A stretch of DNA of 64,000 bases from Methanoculleus horonobensis (lineage in GTDB: Archaea; Halobacteriota; Methanomicrobia; Methanomicrobiales; Methanoculleaceae): the NCBI RefSeq assembly GCF_001602375.1, contig NZ_BCNY01000015.1, positions 806,001 through 870,000 of the forward strand, read 5' to 3'. A model generated the notes under the pieces. The model searched no databases. It worked only from the letters and a program-made list of their open reading frames with translations, and was not told where the DNA came from. Positions 16,983-25,957 of this stretch are shown piece after piece. Made by a program: the position numbers and the translations under genes. Position 1 is the stretch's first letter, and every line of letters begins with the position of its first letter.

Positions 16983-17691
16983 GTTTTACATCGTGGGCGC
17001 GGGGCCGGGGGCGCCCGATCTCATCACCGTCCGGGGGATGGATCTCCTCCGGCGGGCGGACGTCCTCATCTACGCGGGTTCGCTCGTGAACCCGGCGCTT
17101 GTCGCGGAGTCGGGAGCCGGCGTGAGACTCGACAGCTGGGGGATGACCCTTGACGAGATCGTCGATGCCGTCGAAGAAAACGTCCGGGCCGGCAAACTCG
17201 TCGTCCGGCTCCACTCCGGCGATCCGGCGCTCTACGGCGCGATCGTCGAGCAGATGACGGAACTCGAGCGGCGCGGGATCGAGGCCGAGATCGTCCCGGG
17301 GGTCTCGTCGCTCTTCGCGGCCGCTGCGGCCTTGAAGACCCAGTTCACCCTCCGCGACGTCTCCGAGAGCCTGATCGTCACCCGCCCGGCGGGGGCGACG
17401 CTTGAGGCCGACCTGATCCCCGAGTTCTCCCGGCTCGGGCAGACGATGGTGGTCTTCCTCGGAACCGAGCGGATGGAAGAGGTTCTCGCCCGGGTGGAGT
17501 GCCCGCCCGATACCCCGGCGGCGGTCGTCTACCACGCTTCGTGGCCCGACCAGAAGATCGTCTTAGGGACGGTTGCCGACATTGCGTCAAAGGCCCGGGC
17601 GGCCGGGATCGAGCGGACGGCGCTGATCGTCATCGGGCGAGTGGTGGACCCGGCTACGTCCGGGTTCGGGAGGTCGGTTCTCTACTCATGA
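16975..17691 (+). CDS. cbiF: Cobalt-precorrin-4 C11-methyltransferase
   Basis: Methylates C11 of cobalt-precorrin-4. The protein has 238 residues and begins MHKFYIVGAGPGAPDLITVRG, the tetrapyrrole methylase signature 1. It continues with VRLHSGDPALYGAI (about 75-90) and EIVPGVSSLFAAAAAL (about 103-118), both diagnostic for CbiF/CobM. The ATG at 16975 is chosen because the longer open frame (16921) would add unrelated residues. Its TGA overlaps the next ATG. Confidence 0.95.
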   Translation: MHKFYIVGAGPGAPDLITVRGMDLLRRADVLIYAGSLVNPALVAESGAGVRLDSWGMTLDEIVDAVEENVRAGKLVVRLHSGDPALYGAIVEQMTELERRGIEAEIVPGVSSLFAAAAALKTQFTLRDVSESLIVTRPAGATLEADLIPEFSRLGQTMVVFLGTERMEEVLARVECPPDTPAAVVYHASWPDQKIVLGTVADIASKARAAGIERTALIVIGRVVDPATSGFGRSVLYS

Positions 17692-18560
17692 CCGGGACTG
17701 TCGTGATCGCGCTCGAACGGTTCCTCCCCGACGCCCGCCGGATCGCGGACGCTCTCGGTGCCGACGTCCTTCCCTACGGCCGGGACGTCTTCCGGACGGC
17801 GTTTGCCGGCTACGGCCGGATCGTCGCCCTGATGTCGGCCGGGATCGCCGTCCGGGGGATCGCGCCCCTCCTCACCGACAAGTGGCGCGACCCGGCGGTG
17901 GTGGTGATCGGGCCGGACCTCCGCTACGCCGTCCCGGTCGTCGGCGGGCACCACGGCGGAAACGACCTTGCCCGGGAACTCGCTGCTCTCGGGATTGAAG
18001 CGGTGATCACGACCGCGACCGAGACCCGGGGCCGGGAGTCGGTCGAGGGGATCGCCGCCCGGAGAGGCTGCGATGTCGTGAACCGCGACTCCACCCGGGC
18101 GGTGAACGCCGCGATGCTGGACGCCGATCTGCCCCTCTACGCCGTCACCGGCCCCGGGATCGTCGTCGCGGGCCCGGCCGTCTCCCTCCTCGTCCGGGAG
18201 GGGGAGTACGTCGTCGGCGTCGGGTGCAGAAAGGACGCCGACGCGGCCGAGGTTGAAGAAGCCGTCCAGCGGGCGCTTCGTGAGGCCGGGATCCGCCCGG
18301 AAGAGGTGCTCGTCTACGCGACGACCATGAAGAAGCGCAACGAGACGGGGCTCATTGACGCCGTCGCGGAACTCGGCGGCAATCTTGTCTTTTTAGACGA
18401 CGGGACATTGAACGCACAGGAGGCTCCGTCGCCCTCGCGTGCCTCCCTCATAGGGCTCGCCGGGGTCGCGGAACCCGCGGCTCTCGCGATCGCGAAGCGC
18501 AAAGTTCTGGTTCTTGTCAAACAGACGTATGGTGGTGTCACTGTTGCAATCGCGCGATAA
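17688..18560 (+). CDS. cbiG: Cobalt-precorrin-5A hydrolase
   Basis: Opens the ring-A delta-lactone of cobalt-precorrin-5A, releasing acetaldehyde. The 290-residue protein starts at the ATGA overlap with cbiF. The family central segment is seen at about 45-100 (MSAGIAVRGIAPLL, then VPVVGGHHGGNDLARELA). The C-terminal CbiG_C domain follows from about 170 (VVGVGCRKDADAAEVEEAV), ending VKQTYGGVTVAIAR. The next gene starts within its last 11 codons. Confidence 0.93.
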   Translation: MTGTVVIALERFLPDARRIADALGADVLPYGRDVFRTAFAGYGRIVALMSAGIAVRGIAPLLTDKWRDPAVVVIGPDLRYAVPVVGGHHGGNDLARELAALGIEAVITTATETRGRESVEGIAARRGCDVVNRDSTRAVNAAMLDADLPLYAVTGPGIVVAGPAVSLLVREGEYVVGVGCRKDADAAEVEEAVQRALREAGIRPEEVLVYATTMKKRNETGLIDAVAELGGNLVFLDDGTLNAQEAPSPSRASLIGLAGVAEPAALAIAKRKVLVLVKQTYGGVTVAIAR

Positions 18561-19323
18561 TGGAGGAAGGCTGTACATCGTCGGCACCGGCCCCGGTGAC
18601 CTGCTGCAGATGACGCCCCGCGCCTTAAAAGCCCTCGGCGAGGCGGACTGCGTCGTCGGCAACGGGTTCTACCTTGATCTCGTCGAGCCGATGCTCGCCG
18701 GGAAAGAGGTCGTCCGGAGCAGCATGGGCAAGGAGGTCGACCGGGCGGCAAAGGCGCTCGACCTCGCGCGCGACCGGGTCGTCGCGATGGTGAGCGGCGG
18801 CGACGCCGGGGTCTACGGGATGGCGAGCATCGTCCTCGAGGTGGCCGAACGGTCGGGCTCGACGGTCGCGGTCGAGGTCGTCCCCGGGATCACGGCAGCG
18901 GTCTCGGCGGCGGCACGGCTCGGTTCGCCGCTCTCGGGCGACTACGTCACGATGAGCCTCTCGGATCTCCTGACCCCCTGGGAGGAGATCGAGCGGAGGC
19001 TCGACCTCGCGTTCCGGATGCGGGTGCCGGTCGTCCTCTACAACCCCCGTTCAAGGGGAAGGCCGCACAACCTTGATGCAGCGGTCGCGATCGCCCGCCG
19101 CCACCTCCCGGAGACGACGCCGGTCGGGGTGATCAAGAACGCCTACCGGAAGGGTGAAGAGCGGCTGATCACGACGCTTGGAGAGTTCATAGACCACTTC
19201 GCCTTCGTGGACATGCATTCGATCGTTTTTATCGGCGGAGAAGAGACCAGGATCTGGAGGGATGAGCATGGTGCGAGAGGAATCGTCACGCCCCGGGGAT
19301 ACCACCGGAAGTACGTATACTGA
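18529..19323 (+). CDS. cbiH: Cobalt-precorrin-3 C17-methyltransferase
   Basis: Carries out C17 methylation and ring contraction of cobalt-factor III/precorrin-3. The protein has about 264 residues. Motifs: LYIVGTGPGDLLQMTPRALKA near the start, MVSGGDAGVYGMAS (about 83-96), VEVVPGITAAVSAAARLG (about 110-127) and VVLYNPRSRGRP (about 170), typical of CbiH/CobJ. I use the ATG at 18529, which overlaps the end of cbiG by 32 bases; a TTG at 18514 is possible but less likely. A conventional start nearer the family beginning would be a GTG a few bases on. Confidence 0.92.
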   Translation: MVVSLLQSRDNGGRLYIVGTGPGDLLQMTPRALKALGEADCVVGNGFYLDLVEPMLAGKEVVRSSMGKEVDRAAKALDLARDRVVAMVSGGDAGVYGMASIVLEVAERSGSTVAVEVVPGITAAVSAAARLGSPLSGDYVTMSLSDLLTPWEEIERRLDLAFRMRVPVVLYNPRSRGRPHNLDAAVAIARRHLPETTPVGVIKNAYRKGEERLITTLGEFIDHFAFVDMHSIVFIGGEETRIWRDEHGARGIVTPRGYHRKYVY

Positions 19324-19951
19324 CCTCGCGGCGGTCACGCCGGAGGCCTACGCGATAGCGAGCGCGAGCCGGAACCTGGCCCGGGAACGGGTGGGGAACG
19401 TCACCCTCGAAGACCGGATCCGGCAGCGGTGCTCGGTGGCGGTCGGCGACTTTGCGATGGCCGATCTCATGCGCTTTTCCGGCGACCCGGTCGAGGCCGG
19501 GGTTGCCGCGCTTGCCCGCCGGGCACCGATTATCGTCGATATCCGGATGGTGCAGGCGGGCATCCTGAAACGCGGGCATGCAAGCGAGGTCGTCTGCGCC
19601 CTCGACTACGGCGAGGATATCGCCCGCGAGCGCGGGATCACCCGGACGTCGGCGGGATTTCTCGCCCTGCGCGACCGTCTTGAAGGGGCGGTCGTGGTGA
19701 TCGGGAACGCTCCTTCAGCGCTTCTCGTCGTCTGCGAGATGATCCGCGAAGGGGTCCGGCCGGCGCTGGTCGTTGGAACCCCGGTGGGGTTCGTGAACGC
19801 CGCGGAGTCGAAGGGGATACTACGCACCATCGACGTGCCGTCGGTCTCGAACGCCGGCACCCGGGGCGGGACGCCGGTCGCGGTAGCGGCGATGAACGAG
19901 ATCATCACGATTCATGCCGAGCGTGAAGGTCATGCGGGACCCGGTTACTGA
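19262..19951 (+). CDS. cbiC: Cobalt-precorrin-8 methylmutase
   Basis: Moves the methyl group from C11 to C12 to give cobyrinate. The 229-residue protein contains the family patterns: PEAYAIASASRNLARERV (about 27-44), GDFAMADLMRF (about 62-72), VDIRMVQAGI (about 91-100), and VVVIGNAPSALLVV followed by VGTPVGFVNAAESK (about 141-185). Its start lies 62 bases inside cbiH in another frame, a long overlap for this operon; an in-frame ATG at 19268 is also possible. It overlaps cbiD by 38 bases. Confidence 0.92.
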   Translation: MSMVREESSRPGDTTGSTYTDLAAVTPEAYAIASASRNLARERVGNVTLEDRIRQRCSVAVGDFAMADLMRFSGDPVEAGVAALARRAPIIVDIRMVQAGILKRGHASEVVCALDYGEDIARERGITRTSAGFLALRDRLEGAVVVIGNAPSALLVVCEMIREGVRPALVVGTPVGFVNAAESKGILRTIDVPSVSNAGTRGGTPVAVAAMNEIITIHAEREGHAGPGY

Positions 19952-20945
19952 CTTCGAGTATCCCGGGGCATGGGTGGCGGCCTGCCGCTCCCCGGAACTT
20001 CTCGACGACGTCCGGAGAGGGCTTGCGGTTCTGACCGCATCGGGAACTGTCCTCCGCCGGGGGTTCACGACCGGGACGACTGCGGCCGCGGCCTGCAAGG
20101 CTGCGGTTCTCTCGCTCGTCCTCGACACCGTCCGGGAGGTGGACGTCACCCTCCCCTGCGGCATCACGGTCCTGCTCCCGGTCGACGGCTACCGCGGGCA
20201 GGCATCCTGCCGGAAGGACGCCGGCGACTACACCACCGACGTAACGGGGGGGCTTGAGTTCGTCGCGATGGCGACCCCCTCCCTCTCGGGCGGTGTCCAG
20301 TTCGTCCCCGGCGAGGGCATCGGGAGCTTCGCCCGCGACACCCCCCGTCACCGGCAGGGAACGCCCGCGATCAGTGATCCGGCGCTCGACTGCATCCGGC
20401 GTGCTATCGATGAGGCGGTGGAGGAGGCGGACCTATCCGGGACGACGGTCATCCTGACGATCCCCCGGGGGGCGGAGGTGGCACAGAAGACGCTGAATCC
20501 CCGGGTAGGGGTGCACGGGGGAATATCCGTCCTCGGGACGACCGGGTTCGTGGAGCCCTGGGACGATCACGTGACGGAGGGGGTGATCGACCGGATCGCC
20601 CACGCTCCCGGGGCGATCGTGCTGACGACCGGCAGGCTCGGCCTGCGCTACTCCCGCCTCCTCTTCCCGGAGCACGAGGCGATCCTGATCGGGAACCGTC
20701 TCGCCGAAGCGCTCCCGGCGGTCGACGGCGACGCGGTCATCTGCGGGCTGCCCGGCCTGATCCTGAAGTTCATGAACCCCGATGTCCTCGAAGGCACCGG
20801 GTGCGCGACGGTGGAGGAACTCTCGGCGACCCCGCTCTGGGAGGAGACGGTCTGCCGGGAGATTGCAGCGTTTTGTGCCCGTTACCCCCGTATCAGGGTC
20901 GTGATCGTCGACCGCGACGGCCGGATCGTCGGTGAGTCGCCATGA
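19914..20945 (+). CDS. cbiD: Cobalt-precorrin-5B C1-methyltransferase
   Basis: Methylates C1 of the corrin ring in the anaerobic route. The 343-residue protein carries the CbiD hallmark LRRGFTTGTTAAAACKAA (about 47-64), a Cys in VTLPCGITVLLP, RKDAGDYTTDVTGG (about 99-112), and LTTGRLGLRYSRLLFPEHEA (about 240). The ATG at 19914 is used; the ATG at 19932 is an alternative. It ends with a 4-base overlap with cbiE. Confidence 0.94.
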   Translation: MPSVKVMRDPVTDFEYPGAWVAACRSPELLDDVRRGLAVLTASGTVLRRGFTTGTTAAAACKAAVLSLVLDTVREVDVTLPCGITVLLPVDGYRGQASCRKDAGDYTTDVTGGLEFVAMATPSLSGGVQFVPGEGIGSFARDTPRHRQGTPAISDPALDCIRRAIDEAVEEADLSGTTVILTIPRGAEVAQKTLNPRVGVHGGISVLGTTGFVEPWDDHVTEGVIDRIAHAPGAIVLTTGRLGLRYSRLLFPEHEAILIGNRLAEALPAVDGDAVICGLPGLILKFMNPDVLEGTGCATVEELSATPLWEETVCREIAAFCARYPRIRVVIVDRDGRIVGESP

Positions 20946-21514
20946 AGATCGTCGGGGTGGGCTGCGGCCCCGGTCTGCTGACCGCGGAGGCGGCGAGGGT
21001 CATCGCGGGTGCGAAGCTCGTCTACGGCTCCGCACGGGCGATCGCGCTTGCCCGCGACGCCATCCCGCCGGGCTCTGAGGTGCACGAGATCGAGGATTAC
21101 CAGAGCCTCCGCTCCCTCCCGGCCCATGCGGTCGTCCTCTCGACGGGCGACCCGATGCTTGCGGGGCTCGGCTACCTTCCGGGCGAGGTCGTCCCCGGGA
21201 TCTCCTCGCTCCAGGTCGCGTTTGCCCGTCTGAAGGTTCCGCTGGCGCGGGCCGCGGTCGTCTCCGCCCACGGGAAGGATCACGCCCGGGCGATAACCGA
21301 GGCCCGGGAGGAGGTCGTCCGGGGGAAGGTCGTCTTCCTCGTCGCCGACCCGGCCTTCGACGTCGGGGTGCTCGCGGCCGCCCTCCCGGCGGAGACCCGG
21401 CTTGCCGTCTGCGAAGACCTCGGCTACCCGGCGGAGAGAATCGCCGTCGGGACGGCGGCAGAGTTCCCGGCGCCGCTGGGCGAACTCTATGTGGTGGTGG
21501 CGGGGGCGTTTTAG
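20942..21514 (+). CDS. cbiE: Cobalt-precorrin-7 C5-methyltransferase
   Basis: Adds the C5 methyl group; in many organisms CbiE is fused to CbiT, here the two are at opposite ends of the operon. The 190-residue protein has MKIVGVGCGPGLLTAEAARV at the start, LSTGDPMLAGLGYL (about 65-78) and EVVPGISSLQVAFARL (about 81-96). It closes the cbiTLFGHCDE run. No cbiJ reductase gene is present in the run or elsewhere in this window. Confidence 0.93.
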   Translation: MKIVGVGCGPGLLTAEAARVIAGAKLVYGSARAIALARDAIPPGSEVHEIEDYQSLRSLPAHAVVLSTGDPMLAGLGYLPGEVVPGISSLQVAFARLKVPLARAAVVSAHGKDHARAITEAREEVVRGKVVFLVADPAFDVGVLAAALPAETRLAVCEDLGYPAERIAVGTAAEFPAPLGELYVVVAGAF

Positions 21515-21826
21515 AGGGTGTCTCCAGCACCTTATCTCCAAGTCATCCCCCCTTAAGTGGCTGGTCGCAGACGAGCACTGTCCTATCTTCACTTAACGCC
21601 CCTCTTGCTGGTACAAACAGCAGATAAACCCGGATCCACTGGAGTGAGTTATTCGCAGGTTTCTTTTGACCTCGTTGGAGGAGGCCGAATTGCTCCTGAG
21701 AATATGAATAGACGAATCTTTTACCAGATATTAACCCGGGGAGATCAGCATCCGGGCAGGAGAGCGTCGCATCGATAGAGACGATAATTGCATAAGTATT
21801 TAGTTATTTATGATAATAGTGCTCTG
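21515..21826. other. Intergenic segment at a sharp drop in G+C
   Basis: Between cbiE and the AlbA_2 gene the composition shifts from G+C-rich to A+T-rich. A possible 73-codon frame (21557-21778) has no recognisable features and I do not call it. TATA-like stretches at 21795-21812 lie about 20-28 bases before the start at 21827 and may be the promoter of the next gene. The compositional step marks the left side of a probable acquired island. Confidence 0.5.
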
Positions 21827-23287
21827 ATGTCTGTTGATGCTTTTTGGCGCGATTTCGTCGATAAAGTGAGGGCCGCGCCTGCTGAGACGGAATGGATTGA
21901 GTTTAAGTTGAGTTATGCGAATCCCCAAAGAATTGGCGAATATATTTCAGCTATAAGTAACTCTGCAAGTCTGAATGGGCAGAAAGCAGGCTATATTATC
22001 TGGGGGATAGATGATAAAACTCATGAGATCGTCGGAACAAATTTCCGACCAAGGATTTGCAAAGGAAAAGGTAACGAAGATCTGGAACCCTGGCTTCTCC
22101 GCGGTCTAAATCCCGCTGTAGATGTTAAAATTGTAGAATTAGGCTATGATGTTGGGTCTGTCGTTGTTTTCCAGGTAACCGCTGCCCGAAACCAGCCAGT
22201 TTGCTTTTACTCTAAAGCATATATCCGGATCGGCTCTACAACACACTCCTTATCGAAGTTTCCAGAAAAAGAGAGAAGAATCTGGCACATGGATAATACC
22301 ATGCTTTTTGAAAATGATGTCGCATTACCAAACCTATCATCGGATGATGTTCTTGCAAAGATTAACTACCCTGCCGTTTTCGATCTGCTGAAACATCCTT
22401 TTCCAGATAATCGGGCAGGTATTTTGAATTTTCTTGAGAACGAGGGAATAATTGAACAGTGTGACTCAGCGTATGCTATCACGAATCTTGGGGCAGTCTT
22501 GTTTGCAAAAGATTTCCGCATGTTTCCCTCCCTTGAGCGAAAAGCGGTGCGGGTTGTATATTATAAGGGTAATGATCGTCTCCAGGCCCTTAAAGAGGAT
22601 GTGTCCTATGAGGGATACGCTGTTACGTTCGAGGCACTAATTGACCGAATATGGGATCAATTGCCTGCAAATGAGGTCATTAAAGATGCACTTCGCGTAG
22701 AAGAGAAGATGTATCCAAAACTGGCCATCCGCGAGATTGTTGCGAATGCCTTGATCCACCAAGATTTCTTTATACGTGGAACAGGCCCGCTCGTCGAGAT
22801 CTTTTCCTGCCGTATGGAAATAACCAATCCTGGGAAACCGCTGATCGAACCGATCAGATTTATCGACCATCCCCCACAATCTCGGAATGAGAAACTGGCC
22901 TCGCTGATGCGGAGGATGAACATCTGCGAAGAGCGGGGTTCGGGTATCGATCGTGCGATAGGAGAGGTCGAAGTATATCAACTTCCTGCTCCTGAATTTC
23001 AGGCTGAAAACGATTTTATGCGGGTAACCTTATTCTCACACCGCACGCTGAGTGGTATGGATCGGAAAGATCGGGTCAGAGCCTGCTATCAACATTGCTG
23101 CCTGCGTTACATCTGTCATGATTACATGACCAATACCTCTTTGAGGAAACGCCTGGGCATTAAGGACAGAAATTACTCGATAGCATCACGTATCATCAAA
23201 GATACAATTGATAGCGCCCTGATCAAAGTGTCAGATCCGGATAACAAATCACCACGGGATAGGAAATACGTCCCCTTCTGGGCTTGA
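21827..23287 (+). CDS. AlbA_2/Schlafen-type DNA-binding protein with C-terminal ATP-binding domain
   Basis: A 486-residue protein of the divergent-AAA/AlbA_2 group often annotated as transcriptional regulator or ATP-dependent helicase-like. The N-terminal AlbA_2 domain (about 15-130) shows TEWIEFKLSYANP, EYISAISNSASLNGQKAGYIIWGI and RPRI; the HATPase_c_4-like domain (about 305-420) shows LAIREIVANALIHQDF, ITNPG and CEERGSGIDRAI. Codon use is A+T-rich compared with neighbours, a sign of transfer. The ATG at 21827 is preferred over an upstream TTG (21788). Such proteins are common next to mobile or defence genes; the actual role is unknown. Confidence 0.85.
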   Translation: MSVDAFWRDFVDKVRAAPAETEWIEFKLSYANPQRIGEYISAISNSASLNGQKAGYIIWGIDDKTHEIVGTNFRPRICKGKGNEDLEPWLLRGLNPAVDVKIVELGYDVGSVVVFQVTAARNQPVCFYSKAYIRIGSTTHSLSKFPEKERRIWHMDNTMLFENDVALPNLSSDDVLAKINYPAVFDLLKHPFPDNRAGILNFLENEGIIEQCDSAYAITNLGAVLFAKDFRMFPSLERKAVRVVYYKGNDRLQALKEDVSYEGYAVTFEALIDRIWDQLPANEVIKDALRVEEKMYPKLAIREIVANALIHQDFFIRGTGPLVEIFSCRMEITNPGKPLIEPIRFIDHPPQSRNEKLASLMRRMNICEERGSGIDRAIGEVEVYQLPAPEFQAENDFMRVTLFSHRTLSGMDRKDRVRACYQHCCLRYICHDYMTNTSLRKRLGIKDRNYSIASRIIKDTIDSALIKVSDPDNKSPRDRKYVPFWA

Positions 23288-23592
23288 AGTTTGCCCAGTG
23301 TGTACTATATACCACTTTCGTGACTGATATGTGATCCAGACGAATGTGATGAGACTGGCTTCGCGACACCTGTGCTTTGAATTCGAAAATCTATTAGAAT
23401 CGCTCGAATCCTCGTATCATATGTATGTGACGGATATGTGATTGATGGATAATGGCCATCTGGCTTTGAATCGCGACGTTCCATCCGGAACGGAGCGTAA
23501 GAAGCCATCTCACTTCGAATCGCGAAGAACGCGAAGAGATCTGTGAAATACTGGACGTCGCGCTATTTCGCGGGTGGCTGGAGCTACATGCA
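23288..23592. other. Gene-free segment with short repeats
   Basis: No gene is supported here. GATATGTGAT occurs twice (near 23327 and 23432) and GAATCGCGA occurs twice (near 23469 and 23517), with other G+A/T patches. It may be debris of insertion or deletion between the AlbA_2 gene and the transposase remnant. Confidence 0.4.
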
Positions 23593-23907
23593 CTACACTG
23601 CGGAAGCCGCGAGATCCGCCGCGGCGCTCTCCTTCTTCCGAAACTCGTAGCCCGACCGGAGGAGATCGAGGAAGATCGCCTGGTACGCCCCCCGCCTGCA
23701 GAGTTCGAGGTGGTAGCGGTGCACCGTCGACTTTGTCCCGTACTTCGCCGGCACGTCGCTCCAGGCGCATCCGGTGGTGAGGACGTAGAGAACCCCGTTG
23801 AAGAGGTGTCGGGGGTCGCGCCTTGGTCTCCCGATATGGGGCTTCTGGGGCGGGAGGTGTCTACTGACGATCTCCCAGAGGTCGTCGTTGATCTCCCGAA
23901 ACGTCAT
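23593..23907 (-). mobile_element. IS5-type transposase N-terminal fragment (DUF4096/IS402-like)
   Basis: A 104-residue protein matching the N-terminal part (OrfA) of IS5-family transposases of the IS427/IS1031 type: INDDLWEIVSRHLPPQKPHIGRPRRDPRHLFNGVLYVL, then TTGCAWSDVPAKYG and HRYHLELCRRGAY. The second part with the DDE catalytic domain is absent from either frame downstream, and I see no clear terminal inverted repeats. It is therefore a remnant or a solo OrfA. It lies 25 bases after the end of the Dam-like gene on the same strand. Confidence 0.75.
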
Positions 23908-23932
23908 GAACGCTGCATACCGCGGTGAGACC

Positions 23933-24880
23933 TTATAGTTTTGGGACGGTTCGGGCTCCCGGGGATTCGTAGTTCATGACGATGATCTCGCGAACCTCTC
24001 CGCGTTTCGTCCCGTCGCAGTTGATTGCCCTTCTTGCCGGAACCCGGTCGATACGGTAGTTGGCGTAGAGGTCGTCGAAGAACCCGTCGTTCGGATCGAC
24101 GTTTCTCGGATCGGAGTTGCTCAGCATCAGCCTCGCGCCCTTTGCGTCGCATTGTGCGTAGAATGCCCCAAGGCGCCTCTGCTCCTCATCCGAGAACCTG
24201 TTCTTCGAGTACTGCGTGAACGACGACGTCCGGTTCAGCGGCCGGTAGGGCGGGTCGAAGTAGACGAAGGTCTCCTCTGCGATATACGGCTCCGCCTGCG
24301 TGAAGTCGCCGAGATGGATGGTCGTGTTCCGGAACGCGAGCGAGTCGGCTAAAAGAACCTCTTCGTGCAGGATCTTCGGCGTTTTGTACCTGCCGAACGG
24401 GACGTTGAACCCGCCCCGGGAGTTCACCCGGTAGAGGCCGTTGAAGCCCGTCCTGTTGAGGAAGATGAACCGTCCCGCCCGTTCGATCCACGCGTCGCCG
24501 TACCCGGTAAAATCGATCTCTCTCTTCTCGCGGTTGAACGCGTCCCGGACGGCGTAGTAGTAGTCCTTCCGCCCGGCATCGTCTTTTGCGAGGAACTCGC
24601 TCTCGACGTCGCGGAGGTACTCGATGAGAGCGGAGACGTCGTTTTTTACGACGGTGTAGGCGAGGACGAGATCCTCGTTGATGTCGAAGAGGTGGCACTC
24701 CCTGAACGCAAACGTGCTGTTGAAGTGAAAGTAGACGGCTCCGCCGCCCATGAACGGTTCGACGAAGACCGGAAGGCTTCCCTCGGCGAGTTCCCGCGGA
24801 ACCCGTGCAGTGAACGCATCGAGCAGTTGCGCCTTGCCGCCTGCCCACTTGAGGAACGGTCGTGCGGTGGGTGTTGCCAT
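23933..24880 (-). CDS. Dam-family (D12 class) DNA adenine methyltransferase
   Basis: N6-adenine DNA methyltransferase of the D12/DpnM type, 315 residues. AdoMet motif I is FLKWAGGKAQLL (about 9-20) with VEPFMGGGAVYF (about 40-51); the catalytic DPPY lies in YFDPPYRPLNRTSSF (about 213). The target is probably GATC by analogy to Dam/DpnM. It follows a second, DpnA-like methyltransferase by 84 bases on the same strand, so the two likely form one operon. No endonuclease gene is next to them. Confidence 0.92.
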   Translation of the reverse strand: MATPTARPFLKWAGGKAQLLDAFTARVPRELAEGSLPVFVEPFMGGGAVYFHFNSTFAFRECHLFDINEDLVLAYTVVKNDVSALIEYLRDVESEFLAKDDAGRKDYYYAVRDAFNREKREIDFTGYGDAWIERAGRFIFLNRTGFNGLYRVNSRGGFNVPFGRYKTPKILHEEVLLADSLAFRNTTIHLGDFTQAEPYIAEETFVYFDPPYRPLNRTSSFTQYSKNRFSDEEQRRLGAFYAQCDAKGARLMLSNSDPRNVDPNDGFFDDLYANYRIDRVPARRAINCDGTKRGEVREIIVMNYESPGARTVPKL

Positions 24881-24964
24881 CGGTCTCTTCCGTCGTGGTG
24901 AATGCTGAAGGAAAGGTTGGTCTTGAAGGGCATTAGCGTTGTCCGTATCCGCCGGGTTCAGGGA

Positions 24965-25957
24965 CTACCGCCTGTTCGAGCATCCTGATTGTTTCAGCAT
25001 CTTCTCGATTGCCCACCGGCCCCGGCCGAGTTCTCCTCCCAGGATCTCGACCGCCCTCTTCTTCGTCTCGCCGGACTCGATGAGCGCGGCGAACCGGGAG
25101 ACCAGGATCTCGCGGTCGGTCTCCGTCCAGGGCTTGCCCCGGTTCGCCGGCTCTCCGGTCTCCGGTCTCCTGAGCGTGGGAAGCAGGCAGCCCGGGAGGA
25201 TATCCCGCAGTTCCGTGACCTTCAGGTCGAAGGCCTGCTCTGAGGCCTCGAACCCGGTCGCCCGCCGGTTGAGGCCGATAGCCGCCTTTGCCGTCGAAAA
25301 GCCGCCGAGAAACATGTCGCAGACGAGATCGCCCTCGTTGCTGCTGTACTGGAGCATCTTGACGAGCAGTTCCGTCGGCAGTTCGTTCTTGTTCTTCGCC
25401 TGCCCCGGTTTGTACTCGCGGTTGATGCACCAGACGTCTTCGCGGTCGCGATAGTTCAGCGACCCGTTCTTCGGCCCCCTCTCCCCGGCGCCATAGCGCG
25501 ACTCCAGATTGAACGTCCGCTCGCCGCCGGGTTTCTCGTAGAAGAGGATGTGGTAGTGGGAGGAGACATACTTCCTGCTCGTGTAGACGCCGAAGTTGTA
25601 GCGCCATATGATATGGTTGACCTCGCGAAGGCGTGTTCCGCGCAGCGCGTGGAGGATGTGGTAGAGGTTCGTGTAGCCCGAGACGATGTAGATCGACCCG
25701 CCCGGCCTTAATATCCGTTCGGCTTCCCGGATCCAGTCTCTGCTGAACGTCCCGTAATCAGATGCGGCGACCTCGATATAGCCGTCGACGACGAACGCCT
25801 CGTCGCGGTTGTAGTGCTGGTGCAACCGGTCGCCGTTGATGCCGTAGGGGGGGTCGGTGACGATCAGGTCGACCGAGTCGTCGGGGATATGCGCTCTTGC
25901 CCCCGCGATGCAGTCGCCGTTGTAGAAGATGTTGCTGTTGACCTCCTCTAACCTCAT
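24965..25957 (-). CDS. DpnA-like DNA methyltransferase with SANT/HTH-like C-terminal tail
   Basis: Beta-class methyltransferase of about 330 residues. Catalytic TDPPYG (about 32-37) comes before motif I (VCDMFLGGFSTAKAAIGL, about 212). The arrangement and a NGDCI segment near the start resemble the second methyltransferase of DpnII-type systems (DpnA), which can act on single-stranded GATC DNA. After about 265 there is an added segment with WTETDREILVSRFAALIESG and AVEILGGELGRGRWAIEKML, which looks like a SANT/Myb-type helical domain. Start at 25957 (MRLEEVNSN); an upstream ATG (25987) is possible. Confidence 0.88.
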   Translation of the reverse strand: MRLEEVNSNIFYNGDCIAGARAHIPDDSVDLIVTDPPYGINGDRLHQHYNRDEAFVVDGYIEVAASDYGTFSRDWIREAERILRPGGSIYIVSGYTNLYHILHALRGTRLREVNHIIWRYNFGVYTSRKYVSSHYHILFYEKPGGERTFNLESRYGAGERGPKNGSLNYRDREDVWCINREYKPGQAKNKNELPTELLVKMLQYSSNEGDLVCDMFLGGFSTAKAAIGLNRRATGFEASEQAFDLKVTELRDILPGCLLPTLRRPETGEPANRGKPWTETDREILVSRFAALIESGETKKRAVEILGGELGRGRWAIEKMLKQSGCSNRR

